A DNA stretch of 12,057 nt from Candidatus Sumerlaeota bacterium (GCA_026398575.1 JAPLSP010000286.1:1-12057); one strand, 5' to 3'; numbered from the stretch's first letter, positions 1 to 7,200 are shown. The notes: generated by a model not told the origin, from the letters alone. Numbers and translations are program-made.

Positions 1-40
1 TCAGCTGCAGCAGGTAGTGCTCGGTGATTTGTTCCGTCAT
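1..40 (-). CDS. 5' end of an unidentified gene, cut by the window edge
   Basis: Reading leftwards from an ATG at 40-38, 13 codons are open to the window edge (MTEQITEHYLLQL). No strong Shine-Dalgarno sequence is visible upstream, so the start is provisional. The gene lies 73 bp beyond the HEPN stop codon in the same direction. Because HEPN genes are often paired with a minimal nucleotidyltransferase (MNT) gene, this could be such a partner, but 13 residues cannot show it and no nucleotidyltransferase motif is within view. Confidence 0.35.
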   Translation of the reverse strand, partial: MTEQITEHYLLQL

Positions 41-93
41 GAGACGGACATTACATAAAGGCCTCACGTCACAATAGTTAAATTTTCGGGTTT

Positions 94-110
94 ATGAAAA
101 TTATTTTCAT
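94..110. promoter_or_regulatory. Perfect 17-bp palindrome, possible operator
   Basis: ATGAAAAT-T-ATTTTCAT is a perfect inverted repeat with 8-bp arms and a single central base. It lies between the HEPN stop codon (114-116) and the start of the leftmost minus-strand gene (40), 53 bp ahead of that start. Arms this short with a 1-nt centre suit a dimeric DNA-binding protein better than an RNA hairpin, so an operator is the more natural reading. No T-tract follows it. The function is inferred from symmetry and position only. Confidence 0.35.
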
Positions 111-113
111 CAC

Positions 114-500
114 CTACTTCAGGCGGCTAAAGGCATACAACCATTGAACCATTTCCTTGGCTTTCTGAAGTTTTGCCTGTGTTGTGAGCAAATCAATGGG
201 AGCTTGTATTAAGTCCGGATATCGGCCTTCCATCTGATAGGCGCCAAATTCAAGCAGGAGATCGGTTTGTTCATTGGTAAGTTTCAACCCAGCAATTGAA
301 GCCAAACGTTCAAGATTGTGAATGCGAGGCGGAATAGCTTGCGTCACTTTTACCACATGAGCTTTTAGCATTTTCTCCAGCGCCAAATGTGCAAAGAACA
401 GCGCATGGCGAGACCGCCTTTTGTCCAGCAAATCGGCGGCGACATCCAATTCCTCTTTGGCGCCGTCGCGCTAATAATCAATTTGCTTTTTTATATCCAT
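114..500 (-). pseudogene. HEPN-domain protein with an in-frame TAG near its N-terminus
   Basis: Read from an ATG at 500-498, the frame gives MDIKKQIDY, a TAG stop (473-471), then RDGAKEELDVAADLL and about 110 further residues. The remainder is a clear HEPN domain (PF05168 type): the amphipathic helix around RHALFFAHLALEKMLKAH, then IPPRIHNLERLASIAGL, then a segment with EGRYPD. HEPN proteins are often RNA-targeting toxins paired with MNT antitoxins. Relatives I recall begin with a pattern like QIxYWxxGAxE, so the TAG most likely replaces a TGG (Trp) codon by one G-to-A change. Translation could restart at a TTG (449), giving 111 residues without the first half-helix. The only R-x6-H match (RHALFFAH) is near the N-terminus, not where the catalytic motif normally sits. 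TAG is also the gene's own final stop, so recoding is unlikely. No MNT partner is visible. Confidence 0.75.
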
Positions 501-516
501 AGGCCCTGGCAGCATT

Positions 517-720
517 TCAATATCTGGTTTTAATTCTGCTTCCAAAGACCGCCGGAGTCAATGCTTTTGATTCCATGCCGAATTTTTCTTGAGCAGTTTT
601 CAGGCGCGTGGGATCGGAATCGTAAAGCGAGGTCAGGCGCAGCCCATCCGTTTTCAGCATGGCGGGGATATGCCCGTATGATGCAACCGTCCCGCAGCCC
701 ATCAAGCCGATGGTTTTCAT
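517..720 (-). pseudogene. Truncated Gfo/Idh/MocA-family oxidoreductase (N-terminal fragment)
   Basis: The 67-residue frame starts MKTIGLMGCGTVASYGHIPA, a Rossmann beta-alpha-beta dinucleotide-binding start with GxGxxA at residues 8-13 (G8, G10, A13). It continues through a typical segment with LYDSDPTRLKTAQEKFGM. Family homology ends at about residue 52, and the frame closes with an unrelated tail. Intact members are roughly 330-400 residues and use NAD(P) to oxidise or reduce sugars and related alcohols; this fragment lacks the catalytic and substrate-binding region and is presumably inactive. Its ATG overlaps the methyltransferase TGA (ATGA at 717-720), so it was once the third gene of that operon. 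The break lies near 558-570, where sequence belonging to the HEPN side begins, pointing to a deletion or insertion junction. Confidence 0.75.
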
Positions 721-1574
721 GGTTTCTCCGTGCGGCAGATTAGCACGGTCGCCGGGCTATCCGCGGTCCATGACGCGCCTTCGAAATCGCCTTGGAAAAG
801 AACCTCGCTGAAATTCTCCCGCGCTATTGTTTCCAATTCGGATTTGCGCAAGGGCAAGAGGGAAGTCTTGTTTTCGAAAACGCTGTCGCCTGCGCGCAGA
901 ATCGTTTCGAAGATCAGGCGCCCGCCTTCGCGATATTCATCCATTCGGTATCGCCGCTCGAACGTCAGCGCCGTTCCATCTTCCGCTGTGCAGCGCAAGA
1001 CAGGGAACGACCAGGATTCGGAAGCGAACACTTTATCATAGTTGACGACTTGCAGCAATAGGGCGCCTTCCGGTTCGAGCGAGGCGGCTGCCAGGTGAAA
1101 AAACTCGCGGGCTTCGGTCAGGTCGGCGGCGTGGGCCAGGACATTGCCCAAACATGAAATCACCGCCCATTGGCGCGGCAGGGAGGATGTCTGTATCCGA
1201 GCGGCGCCGGATTCAGGGGTTTCCGTATTGCGAGCATTTTCCGCGAGGGAAGGCAGGCGTTCGAGATCGAGCATCCCGCCGCGCAGGATTTTTTGATTAG
1301 TCCCTGTCAGCCGGCGGCGTGCTTCGTGGATGAACTCTTCATCCGGTTCCAAGCCCCAGGCTTTCACTCCGCGTTTGGACAGCCAGAGCAAAAGGTTTCC
1401 CGCGCCACAACCGATGTCAAGCCATGCGGCGCCCTCTGCCGCGCTCCTCGCCGCGCTCCTCGCCGCGCCCTTCGCCGCGCATCGCTCCGCGAATGGAGCG
1501 AGGAAACGCTGATGAGCGGGCGAGACGGGAAAGAGGGCGCTCCAATAAGCGGCGAGATTTCGATATTGGCTCAT
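717..1574 (-). CDS. Class I SAM-dependent methyltransferase
   Basis: The 285-residue protein has methyltransferase motif I WLDIGCGAGN at residues 51-60 (S-adenosylmethionine-binding glycine loop), followed by a motif II acidic position in LEPDEE (75-80). A later segment around residues 137-150, VISCLGNVLAHA, corresponds to motif IV, and ASLEPEGALLLQVVNYD resembles the post-motif strand of small-molecule methyltransferases. It is cytoplasmic, with no signal peptide. The start overlaps the upstream glycosyltransferase stop (ATGA at 1571-1574) and its stop overlaps the next start in the same way, so it is translationally coupled in a three-gene operon. Residues 33-50 are an Ala/Arg/Ser low-complexity insertion (AARSAARSAAEGAA) from a 12-bp tandem repeat. 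The substrate is unknown; a sugar or glycolipid is suggested by the neighbours only. Confidence 0.85.
   Translation of the reverse strand: MSQYRNLAAYWSALFPVSPAHQRFLAPFAERCAAKGAARSAARSAAEGAAWLDIGCGAGNLLLWLSKRGVKAWGLEPDEEFIHEARRRLTGTNQKILRGGMLDLERLPSLAENARNTETPESGAARIQTSSLPRQWAVISCLGNVLAHAADLTEAREFFHLAAASLEPEGALLLQVVNYDKVFASESWSFPVLRCTAEDGTALTFERRYRMDEYREGGRLIFETILRAGDSVFENKTSLLPLRKSELETIARENFSEVLFQGDFEGASWTADSPATVLICRTEKP
1438..1485. repeat. 12-bp in-frame tandem repeat inside the methyltransferase gene
   Basis: Four consecutive 12-bp units are visible at 1438-1449, 1450-1461, 1462-1473 and 1474-1485. The first two are identical (GCCGCGCTCCTC), the third has two changes, and the fourth keeps the GCCGCG core. 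Being a multiple of three, copy-number changes add or remove four residues without breaking the frame. A 7-bp stem hairpin (TCGCTCC/GGAGCGA, 1482-1501) follows directly. The encoded stretch sits just before the SAM-binding motif. Confidence 0.8.
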
Positions 1575-3112
1575 TTTCGTTCCGGCTTCAGGACTTCAAA
1601 TCCTGCCAGCCGTACTTGGCGGATTGTCTCGTCATAAAAAGGCTTGTAGCGATCGGGGAATTTTCCCAGCAGTTTCCGCAGCGGCGCATCTTCTGTGCAA
1701 TAGAGCAGCAGCCATGTCCGTTTGTTATCTTTTGAGAAATCATCCACCATCCGCATGATCTCGGACTCATCCATTAGTTCATCGGAAATTCCTATTTGTT
1801 TCATCGCGGCGGCGCCATAGAGCGGAAAGGCGTATCGCAAGGCGCCGTTATTGCAGTAGATCACGCCGTCCGTCTCTGGCTTGTACTGTTCCTTCAGCGC
1901 GGCCATACTCTCGCGCACGCCCGGGCCTTCCGATCCCATTTGAATTGCGAGGCACGTTGCCAGAGCAAGGGCAAATGCGCCCATCAGTGCCCACGTCCAC
2001 CACCGGCGCCCCAGTGATTGAAATCCGACTGCCAGGAGCAATATCAAGGGCGGCAGCATCGGGCTATAGTAGCGCGCGGGTCCCGTGCGATCGAAAGCCA
2101 CCACGGCCAGCAGCCATAGCGCGGCCCACGGAACGCCGATGCAGCACAAACCATAGCGCAACGCCAGGATTTCCTTTTCATGCGCCTTGTTCGTCGGCGG
2201 CTGTCCATCGCGCGATCTCTTTGCGGAAATCCGCCCTCTGCGCACGAGATAAACAATCGCTGATGTCATGAGAATAAAGAGAATGACATTCGACGCATGT
2301 TGTAGCGGCTTTGGGGTTGGCGCGTAATCGCTTGCGCTCCCCAACGCCATGTCGCTCAAACGCCGCAACCCGCGCGTGGGGTCCGCGAATATCAAGCCTC
2401 GATGCGCTTTCTTTTCATCCTGAGTCTTGGAGATTTTCAGCAGCATCGGAAAAGAAATCGTCGTCGCCAACAGACTCGCCGCCAGCAACGGCCACAACCT
2501 CCGCCGCCAATGAAACAATATGAAAACGATATGCGCCAGAACTTGGAAATATAAAATGATGTGCAGATTCAATCCCACCAGCATCGTGAGAAAATACAGC
2601 GCCAGAAAGCGTGTCCGCCGCTGGAAGACATATTGCAGTAGAAAATAAGCGGCGGCTGTTGCGACCAGGATCAGAAAGCTATACATCCGCGCCTCGCGCG
2701 CCGCCCATAACAGAAACGGACTGAAGAAAAACATGCCCGTCGCCAGCCAGGCTGTTCTTTTGCGTTCGAAACACGCCCGAGCGAGCGCAAAAAACATAAG
2801 CAGGGCCAGTGCAGCGAAAACGACCGATGGGAGCCGCAGCGTCCATTCTGTGAATCCAACGGCATGCCCCCAGCCGTTGAGCATCAGGAAGAACAGCGGC
2901 AGATGCCCCGCGCTGAAACGATTTTGCAGCATCGCCTTGACGTCCATCGCGGAGGCGCCATAGGTGTGCAGCTCGTCGGTCCAAAAGCCGTGGCGGGTCA
3001 GGAGCGGCAGTTGGAGCAGAATGAAAACCATGGCCAGCGCCAGGCCCCAGAGCCAATTGCGGCGCGGAGATGAAGGGGGCGAAGAAAGGGGAGCGGGATT
3101 AATGAAGGGCAT
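1571..3112 (-). CDS. GT-C fold membrane glycosyltransferase (GT39/PMT/ArnT-like)
   Basis: The 513-residue polytopic membrane protein transfers a sugar from a polyprenyl-phosphate donor, by family knowledge. A cytoplasmic Pro/Ser-rich start (residues 1-19) precedes a first membrane helix (about 22-38). The first extracytoplasmic loop carries GFWTDELHTYG with the acidic pair D46-E47 typical of GT-C catalytic loops. AGHLPLFFLML (69-79) and AREARMYSF (138-146) also match PMT_2-type proteins. Several more hydrophobic helices extend to about residue 395, followed by a soluble C-terminal domain of about 115 residues. It is the first gene of the minus-strand operon and overlaps the methyltransferase start by 4 bp. 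No strong Shine-Dalgarno is seen; only AGGTCC units of the upstream 9-bp repeat lie nearby. The acceptor (protein, lipid or glycan) cannot be told from sequence. Confidence 0.85.
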   Translation of the reverse strand: MPFINPAPLSSPPSSPRRNWLWGLALAMVFILLQLPLLTRHGFWTDELHTYGASAMDVKAMLQNRFSAGHLPLFFLMLNGWGHAVGFTEWTLRLPSVVFAALALLMFFALARACFERKRTAWLATGMFFFSPFLLWAAREARMYSFLILVATAAAYFLLQYVFQRRTRFLALYFLTMLVGLNLHIILYFQVLAHIVFILFHWRRRLWPLLAASLLATTISFPMLLKISKTQDEKKAHRGLIFADPTRGLRRLSDMALGSASDYAPTPKPLQHASNVILFILMTSAIVYLVRRGRISAKRSRDGQPPTNKAHEKEILALRYGLCCIGVPWAALWLLAVVAFDRTGPARYYSPMLPPLILLLAVGFQSLGRRWWTWALMGAFALALATCLAIQMGSEGPGVRESMAALKEQYKPETDGVIYCNNGALRYAFPLYGAAAMKQIGISDELMDESEIMRMVDDFSKDNKRTWLLLYCTEDAPLRKLLGKFPDRYKPFYDETIRQVRLAGFEVLKPERK

Positions 3113-3118
3113 ATAAAG

Positions 3119-3163
3119 AAGGACCTGAAGGACCTAAGGGACCTAAGGGACGCAAGGGATTCG
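3119..3163. repeat. 9-bp degenerate tandem repeat upstream of the glycosyltransferase
   Basis: Five 9-bp units run AAGGACCTG, AAGGACCTA, AGGGACCTA, AGGGACGCA, AGGGATTCG. On the minus strand they read as TAGGTCCCT-like units and occupy the leader of the glycosyltransferase mRNA, ending 7 bp before its ATG. The AGGTCC of the unit nearest the start is the only Shine-Dalgarno-like sequence there. The array has decayed away from the gene, with the best copies close to it. Confidence 0.8.
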
Positions 3164-3280
3164 AGTAATATTTTATTGGCGCATCCGATTTTTGGGAGCT
3201 CTTGCTGCAAGCAACATGGCAATTTACGGGCGGCGCGCGGCGGGGTCAAACGGAAATGTCAGGCGTTGAATGTCATGTCC

Positions 3281-3308
3281 TTTGCGCGGGTAGGTTTGCG
3301 CGGGCAGG
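3281..3308. repeat. 14-bp direct duplication
   Basis: TTTGCGCGGGTAGG (3281-3294) is followed immediately by TTTGCGCGGGCAGG (3295-3308), differing by one base. It lies about 130 bp ahead of the pseudopilin start and may be a simple duplication or a paired regulator site. Nothing in the sequence distinguishes these. Confidence 0.6.
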
Positions 3309-3422
3309 TTTCGATTGCGCCCTGCGCACGGACTATGGCAGAATCCGACTTGGTTTTGTCCTACCGGGATCGCGGCGTTTATCAACGCCAATAGCGGTCA
3401 CCGAATAAAATCCATTATCATT

Positions 3423-3429
3423 AAAGGAG
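3423..3429 (+). promoter_or_regulatory. Ribosome binding site that sets the pseudopilin start
   Basis: AAAGGAG is a strong Shine-Dalgarno sequence. Two in-frame ATGs follow, at 3432 and 3438. The spacing is 2 nt to the first and 8 nt to the second, so 3438 is the better start. The upstream open frame to 3315 is therefore excluded. Confidence 0.75.
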
Positions 3430-3437
3430 TCATGATC

Positions 3438-4136
3438 ATGTTTTCTGCAACACGGCTCAGAATCCCTCGAGGATTCACCCTGATCGAACTGCTCATCGTG
3501 ATCGCGATCATCGCCATCCTTGCGCTGATCGCCATTCCCAACTTCCTTGAAGCGCAGACGCGCGCGAAAACAGCCCGCGTCAAGGCCGACATGCGCACCT
3601 ACGCCACAGGCATTGAGGCCTATTTCGTGGACTATAACAAGTACCCGCCGGATCGCGCGGTCCACGTCGTCAACTATGTAACAATGCTGACGACTCCGAT
3701 TGCCTATATCACGTCGCTGATGCCCGATCCCTTCGCCACCGATTGGTGGGCCAGCCGTGGTTTCAAATATCCCGACGGCACGGTCGTTCCGCCTCGAAGC
3801 CTGAAAGGCGCCTATCTTTACGTCAATTATAATTTCGATTCCGTCACGGGCGCCGGCTGGAGTTGGGCGAATTGGGGCGGCACTTATCTGAATGGAAAGT
3901 CCACCCCGAACTGGATTCGCGAAGGGTGTCTCATGTCGAGCTTCGGGCCGGACCGGACCATCAATAACCTGGAATATTATGCGTTCTTGTATAACAATCC
4001 CCAGGTGGCGGGATTCAATGGCGCCAAACAACCGCCCTGCGATATGGTTTATGATCCGACCAACGGAACCGTCAGCGCGGGCGATATTGGCCGGTGCATG
4101 GGCGCCCTGCAGTGTCCGCCGAATCTCGGCAGCTGA
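3438..4136 (+). CDS. Prepilin-type pseudopilin (type II secretion / type IV pilin-like, GspG-type)
   Basis: The 232-residue protein has a short basic leader MFSATRLRIPRG and then FTLIELLIVIAIIAILALI. That is the class III prepilin signal, cleaved by prepilin peptidase after G12, with the conserved glutamate at mature position 5. The hydrophobic helix anchors it in the inner membrane until it is assembled into a pseudopilus. PNFLEAQTRAKTARVKADMRTY and the following YFVDYNKYPPD match GspG-like pseudopilins. The C-terminal domain ends with YDPTNGTVSAGDIGR, an ending I recall from environmental pilin-like families. Four cysteines (164, 201, 220, 226) could form disulfides. No other secretion gene is in view, so this is an orphan pilin gene, standing 148 bp ahead of the large secreted glycosidase. 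Homology to the pilin N-terminus is certain; whether it builds a secretion pseudopilus, an adhesive pilus or another fibre is not. Confidence 0.9.
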   Translation: MFSATRLRIPRGFTLIELLIVIAIIAILALIAIPNFLEAQTRAKTARVKADMRTYATGIEAYFVDYNKYPPDRAVHVVNYVTMLTTPIAYITSLMPDPFATDWWASRGFKYPDGTVVPPRSLKGAYLYVNYNFDSVTGAGWSWANWGGTYLNGKSTPNWIREGCLMSSFGPDRTINNLEYYAFLYNNPQVAGFNGAKQPPCDMVYDPTNGTVSAGDIGRCMGALQCPPNLGS

Positions 4137-4166
4137 AATCCTGATATCCTGAAATCCTGCAATCGT
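4135..4166. repeat. 8-bp tandem repeat after the pseudopilin gene
   Basis: Four 8-bp units start inside the pseudopilin stop codon: GAAATCCT (4135-4142), GATATCCT (4143-4150), GAAATCCT (4151-4158) and a degenerate GCAATCGT (4159-4166). The arrangement parallels the 9-bp array at 3119-3163: short units tight against a coding end, decaying away from it. Confidence 0.7.
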
Positions 4167-4176
4167 CCGCGCGCCC

Positions 4177-4206
4177 TTGACTTGCTCCGCGGGATTGCTC
4201 AATAAA
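4177..4206 (+). promoter_or_regulatory. Possible sigma-70-type promoter for the LamG/GH116 gene
   Basis: TTGACT (4177-4182) matches five of six bases of the -35 consensus. AATAAA (4201-4206), 18 bp downstream, matches four of six of the -10 consensus. Transcription would begin near 4213, about 70 nt before the ATG. The match is modest and could occur by chance; it is the best pair I found in this spacer. Confidence 0.3.
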
Positions 4207-4239
4207 TGGATGACCGGCGCAGCAAGCGCCATTCATCCA
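4207..4239. other. Strong hairpin between pseudopilin and LamG/GH116 genes
   Basis: TGGATGA-CC-GGCGC-AGCAA-GCGCC-AT-TCATCCA folds as a 12-bp stem with a 2x2 internal loop and a 5-nt loop. The next bases are mixed (GCGTCCTTTCT), not a T-run, so it is not a canonical Rho-independent terminator. It could protect the pilin mRNA 3' end, act as an attenuator, or be a leader structure of the glycosidase mRNA. Confidence 0.6.
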
Positions 4240-4270
4240 GCGTCCTTTCTATTGGGGCGGAATGTTTTTT

Positions 4271-4276
4271 TGGAGG
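4271..4276 (+). promoter_or_regulatory. Ribosome binding site that sets the LamG/GH116 start
   Basis: TGGAGG lies 8 nt before the ATG at 4285. The frame is open further upstream to 4177, but that extension would put 36 residues before a good signal peptide, so 4285 is chosen. Confidence 0.8.
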
Positions 4277-4284
4277 CCATCGAA

Positions 4285-7200
4285 ATGAACTGCATTACAA
4301 CTGCCTTTGAACGCATTGGCACGACTCTGCAAAACAGAATATGGGGTGTGGCGGCGCTTGCGATGCTGATGGCCGCCATTTCCGCATCGGCGCAGGATGC
4401 CGCGAAAAGCTACAGCGATATGATTCTTGCCGAAGACGGGCTGATCGCCTATTGGCGCCTGGACGGCGACGCCAAAGACGCGAAGGGGCTGCTGAACGGC
4501 GAGATCAAAGGCGGCGGCGCCGAAGGGGCGTTCGTGCCGGGCGCGGCCAAAGACGGCAAGGCCATTGCGCTGACGGATGGGCGCTTCGTCACGGCGGGCG
4601 CGGCGCCGCAATTGGATATCTCCGAGATCACCGTTGAGATGATTTTTCTGATCAAGTCCACGGATCCCGGCTACAATGCCTGCCTCTTCGCCAAGCGCTC
4701 CAGCCATGAAGACACGCGCTTCAGTTTTCATGTTTTGAATAACCTGAGCGGTATTGCATTCTGGAATGGCACGGCTGTGTCGCATTATAAATCCGACGAT
4801 GGCGACTTGCAGATGGGGCGCTGGTATCATCTGGTGGCGGCGATGTCCGCGTCCGGCGGCGTCAAGGTCTTCCTCAACGGCAAAGAGTGCGCCGCAGATA
4901 AGCCTGCGAGCATCAGCGCGGACGCCAAGGACCTTCCGTTTCAGATCGGCGCTTCGACGACCGAGGGGAATGAAAACCTGGGCGGGCTGGCGCGCGACGT
5001 GGCGGTTTATAAAAAGGTTCTTTCGTTGGCCGATGCCGCGCGCCATTTCAAGGCGGCCAATCTCCCCGCTACTGTCGCCGCCGCCGCTGCTGCCCCGGAT
5101 TTGCAGCCTTCGTTCGTGCCGACGCCTACCAAGGATACGCGCGAAAAATACGCGAAGGCGATTCAGGGCGAGGACTCCCTGATCGCCTATTGGCCGATGA
5201 ACGGCGATCTGAAGGATGTCAAAGGGCAGAGCGACGGGCAACCGAAGAATGGCGATCCCAAATTCATGGACGGCCCAACCGGCGGCAAGGCCGTCGTGCT
5301 GGATGAGAAGCGGTTCCTGACGATGGGCGAGGCGCCGCAACTGGACACGCCGGAAATCACCGTCGAGCTCTTCTTCCGCCTCAACCGCCCGATCGCGGCC
5401 AAATACCATCCCTGCCTTTTCGCCAAGCGCAAGGATTCCCCCAACACGCGTTTCAGCCTTCATCTATGGAACGACATGAATCAGATCGCTGTCTGGAACG
5501 GGAAAAGCCTCAACCGGGCGGAGCTGCCGGACCGGCCATTGCGTCCGGGGCAGTGGTATCATTTGATGATGACGATATCGGGCGGGGAATTGCAGGTTTA
5601 TCAGGATGGCGTCAAGTGCGATATCACGGGAACTCTGAACACGGCCTTGACAGGGGCGCCGTTCCAGATCGGCGTATCGGATCTCAATGGGACTGAGAAG
5701 CTGGATTGCTCTGTCGCCGAAGTCGCCGTTTATAAAAAGATATTGAAGGCCGAAGACGTCGCGCGCCACCTGGACGCGGCCGGCTGGTCGGAAAGGCTCA
5801 AGAAAATGGCGGAAGCGCAAAAGAAGCAGGAAGAGGAACAGGCCAAAGCGCAAGCCGAAGCTCAGCGCGGGCGCGAAGAAAAGCTGGCCGCGCGGATGAA
5901 CGATCCGCGCCTGTTCGCGATTGGCGAGGCGGATATTCATCGCGCTGAAACCCTGACGGCCATCGCCATGCCCGTTGGCGGAACGGGTGGCGGCAACATC
6001 CAGATGAATGGCAAAGGCGAGCGCGAAATTTGGCAGATCTTCAACAACTATCAAAGCGTCACTGTGCCGGACAGTTTCTTTGCGATCCGCGCCAAGGCGG
6101 GCGATGGCCCGGCGGTTGCCCGTGCGCTGCAAACATCCGCGGTCGGGCCGTTCAAGGAGATGAAGGCGCTGACGTTCCGGGGCGAGTATCCATTCGGGTG
6201 GTATGAATTCGAAGACGGCGATCTGCCCGTGAGCGTGAAGCTGGAAGTCTTCAGCCCCTTCATCCCGATGCGGGCGAAGGAATCCGCGATTCCGTGCGCG
6301 ATCTTTAATTACACGGTCGAAAATACTTCCGGAAAGGACGTGGAAGTCAGCCTGCTGGCGTCGCAGCAAAACGCCGTGGGGTACGCGCAGACGAAAGGCA
6401 AGAACACGATTGACGGGCGCGCCTTCCCCGGTTACGGCGGCAATCGCAACAAAATCGTCAGCGAAGGCGGCGCGACCTATCTGCATCTGACCAGCGACAA
6501 GGACAAGAATGCTCCCGGCGCGGGCGACATGGCGCTTGCGGCGCTCGTTGACGGCGCGACAGGCGTCGCATCGTGGAGCGATCTGAATGCGCTTTCGGAG
6601 GCATTCCTGAAAGACGGTGCCGTCAAGGATGGCGCGGAAGCCGGCCCTTCGGAATCGGGCCAAACGATTGACGGCGCGCTCGCGGTTCCATTCAAACTGA
6701 AGGCGGGAGAAAAGCGAACGGTTCCATTCATCCTGACGTGGTATTTCCCCAATGTGGATCACGGCTGGGGACACAAGGGCAACATGTACGCGAACTGGTG
6801 GAGCGATGCGCTGGACGTAGCGAAATATTTGAAAGCGAACATCAAAACGCTGAGCGACGAGACGCGCCTTTTCCACGATACCTATTATCAAACCAACCTG
6901 CCTTACTGGCTGCGCGACCGCATGGTCTCGCAAATGGCGATCCTGCGCAGCATGACCTGCTTCTGGGCCAAGGACGGATACTTCGGCGGATGGGAGGGGT
7001 GCAACTCGAGCGGCGGCTGCTGCGCGGGGAGCTGCACGCACGTCTGGCAATACGCGCAGGGACAGGCGCGCCTCTTCCCGGAATTGGGGCGGATCATGCG
7101 CGAGGCGACATACAGCTGCCAGCTCCCCGACGGCGGCCTGCCGCATCGCCATCCTAAAAACAATCCCGCCTTCGACGGCCAGACCGGCGACATTATGGGC

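Larger units (their letters stand above)
3113..3437. other. Divergent intergenic region between glycosyltransferase and pseudopilin genes
   Basis: These 325 bp separate divergently transcribed genes and so must hold both promoters. I see no convincing sigma-70 or sigma-54 pair. Besides the 9-bp repeat (3119-3163) and the 14-bp duplication (3281-3308) there is a small hairpin TTGCT-GCA-AGCAA (3202-3214). The pseudopilin frame stays open upstream to 3315, but that stretch has no pilin character and lies before the ribosome binding site. Confidence 0.6.

Noticed and set aside
471..473. TAG read as a sense codon (stop-codon recoding)
   Set aside because: TAG ends the HEPN gene itself and the propeller gene, and no other gene in the window has an internal TAG.
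3119..3163. CRISPR array
   Set aside because: Units are 9 bp with no spacers between them, far below any CRISPR repeat length, and no cas gene is present.
2998..3249. Alternative minus-strand frame across the glycosyltransferase start and the 9-bp repeat
   Set aside because: It is a shifted frame whose repeat-derived SLRSLRSFRSF residues come from the tandem array; it has no homology and conflicts with the GT-C membrane protein.
3336..3354. Sigma-54-like TGGCA...TTGG ahead of the pseudopilin
   Set aside because: The spacing between the elements is about 3 bp too long for the -24/-12 promoter geometry.
4207..4239. Rho-independent terminator of the pseudopilin gene
   Set aside because: The stem is strong, but the following bases are not a T-run, so I call it only a hairpin.
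3333..5463. Two further minus-strand open frames (3333-4232 and 4249-5463)
   Set aside because: They are antisense to the pseudopilin and the LamG region, show no homology or ribosome binding site, and have the same shadow composition.
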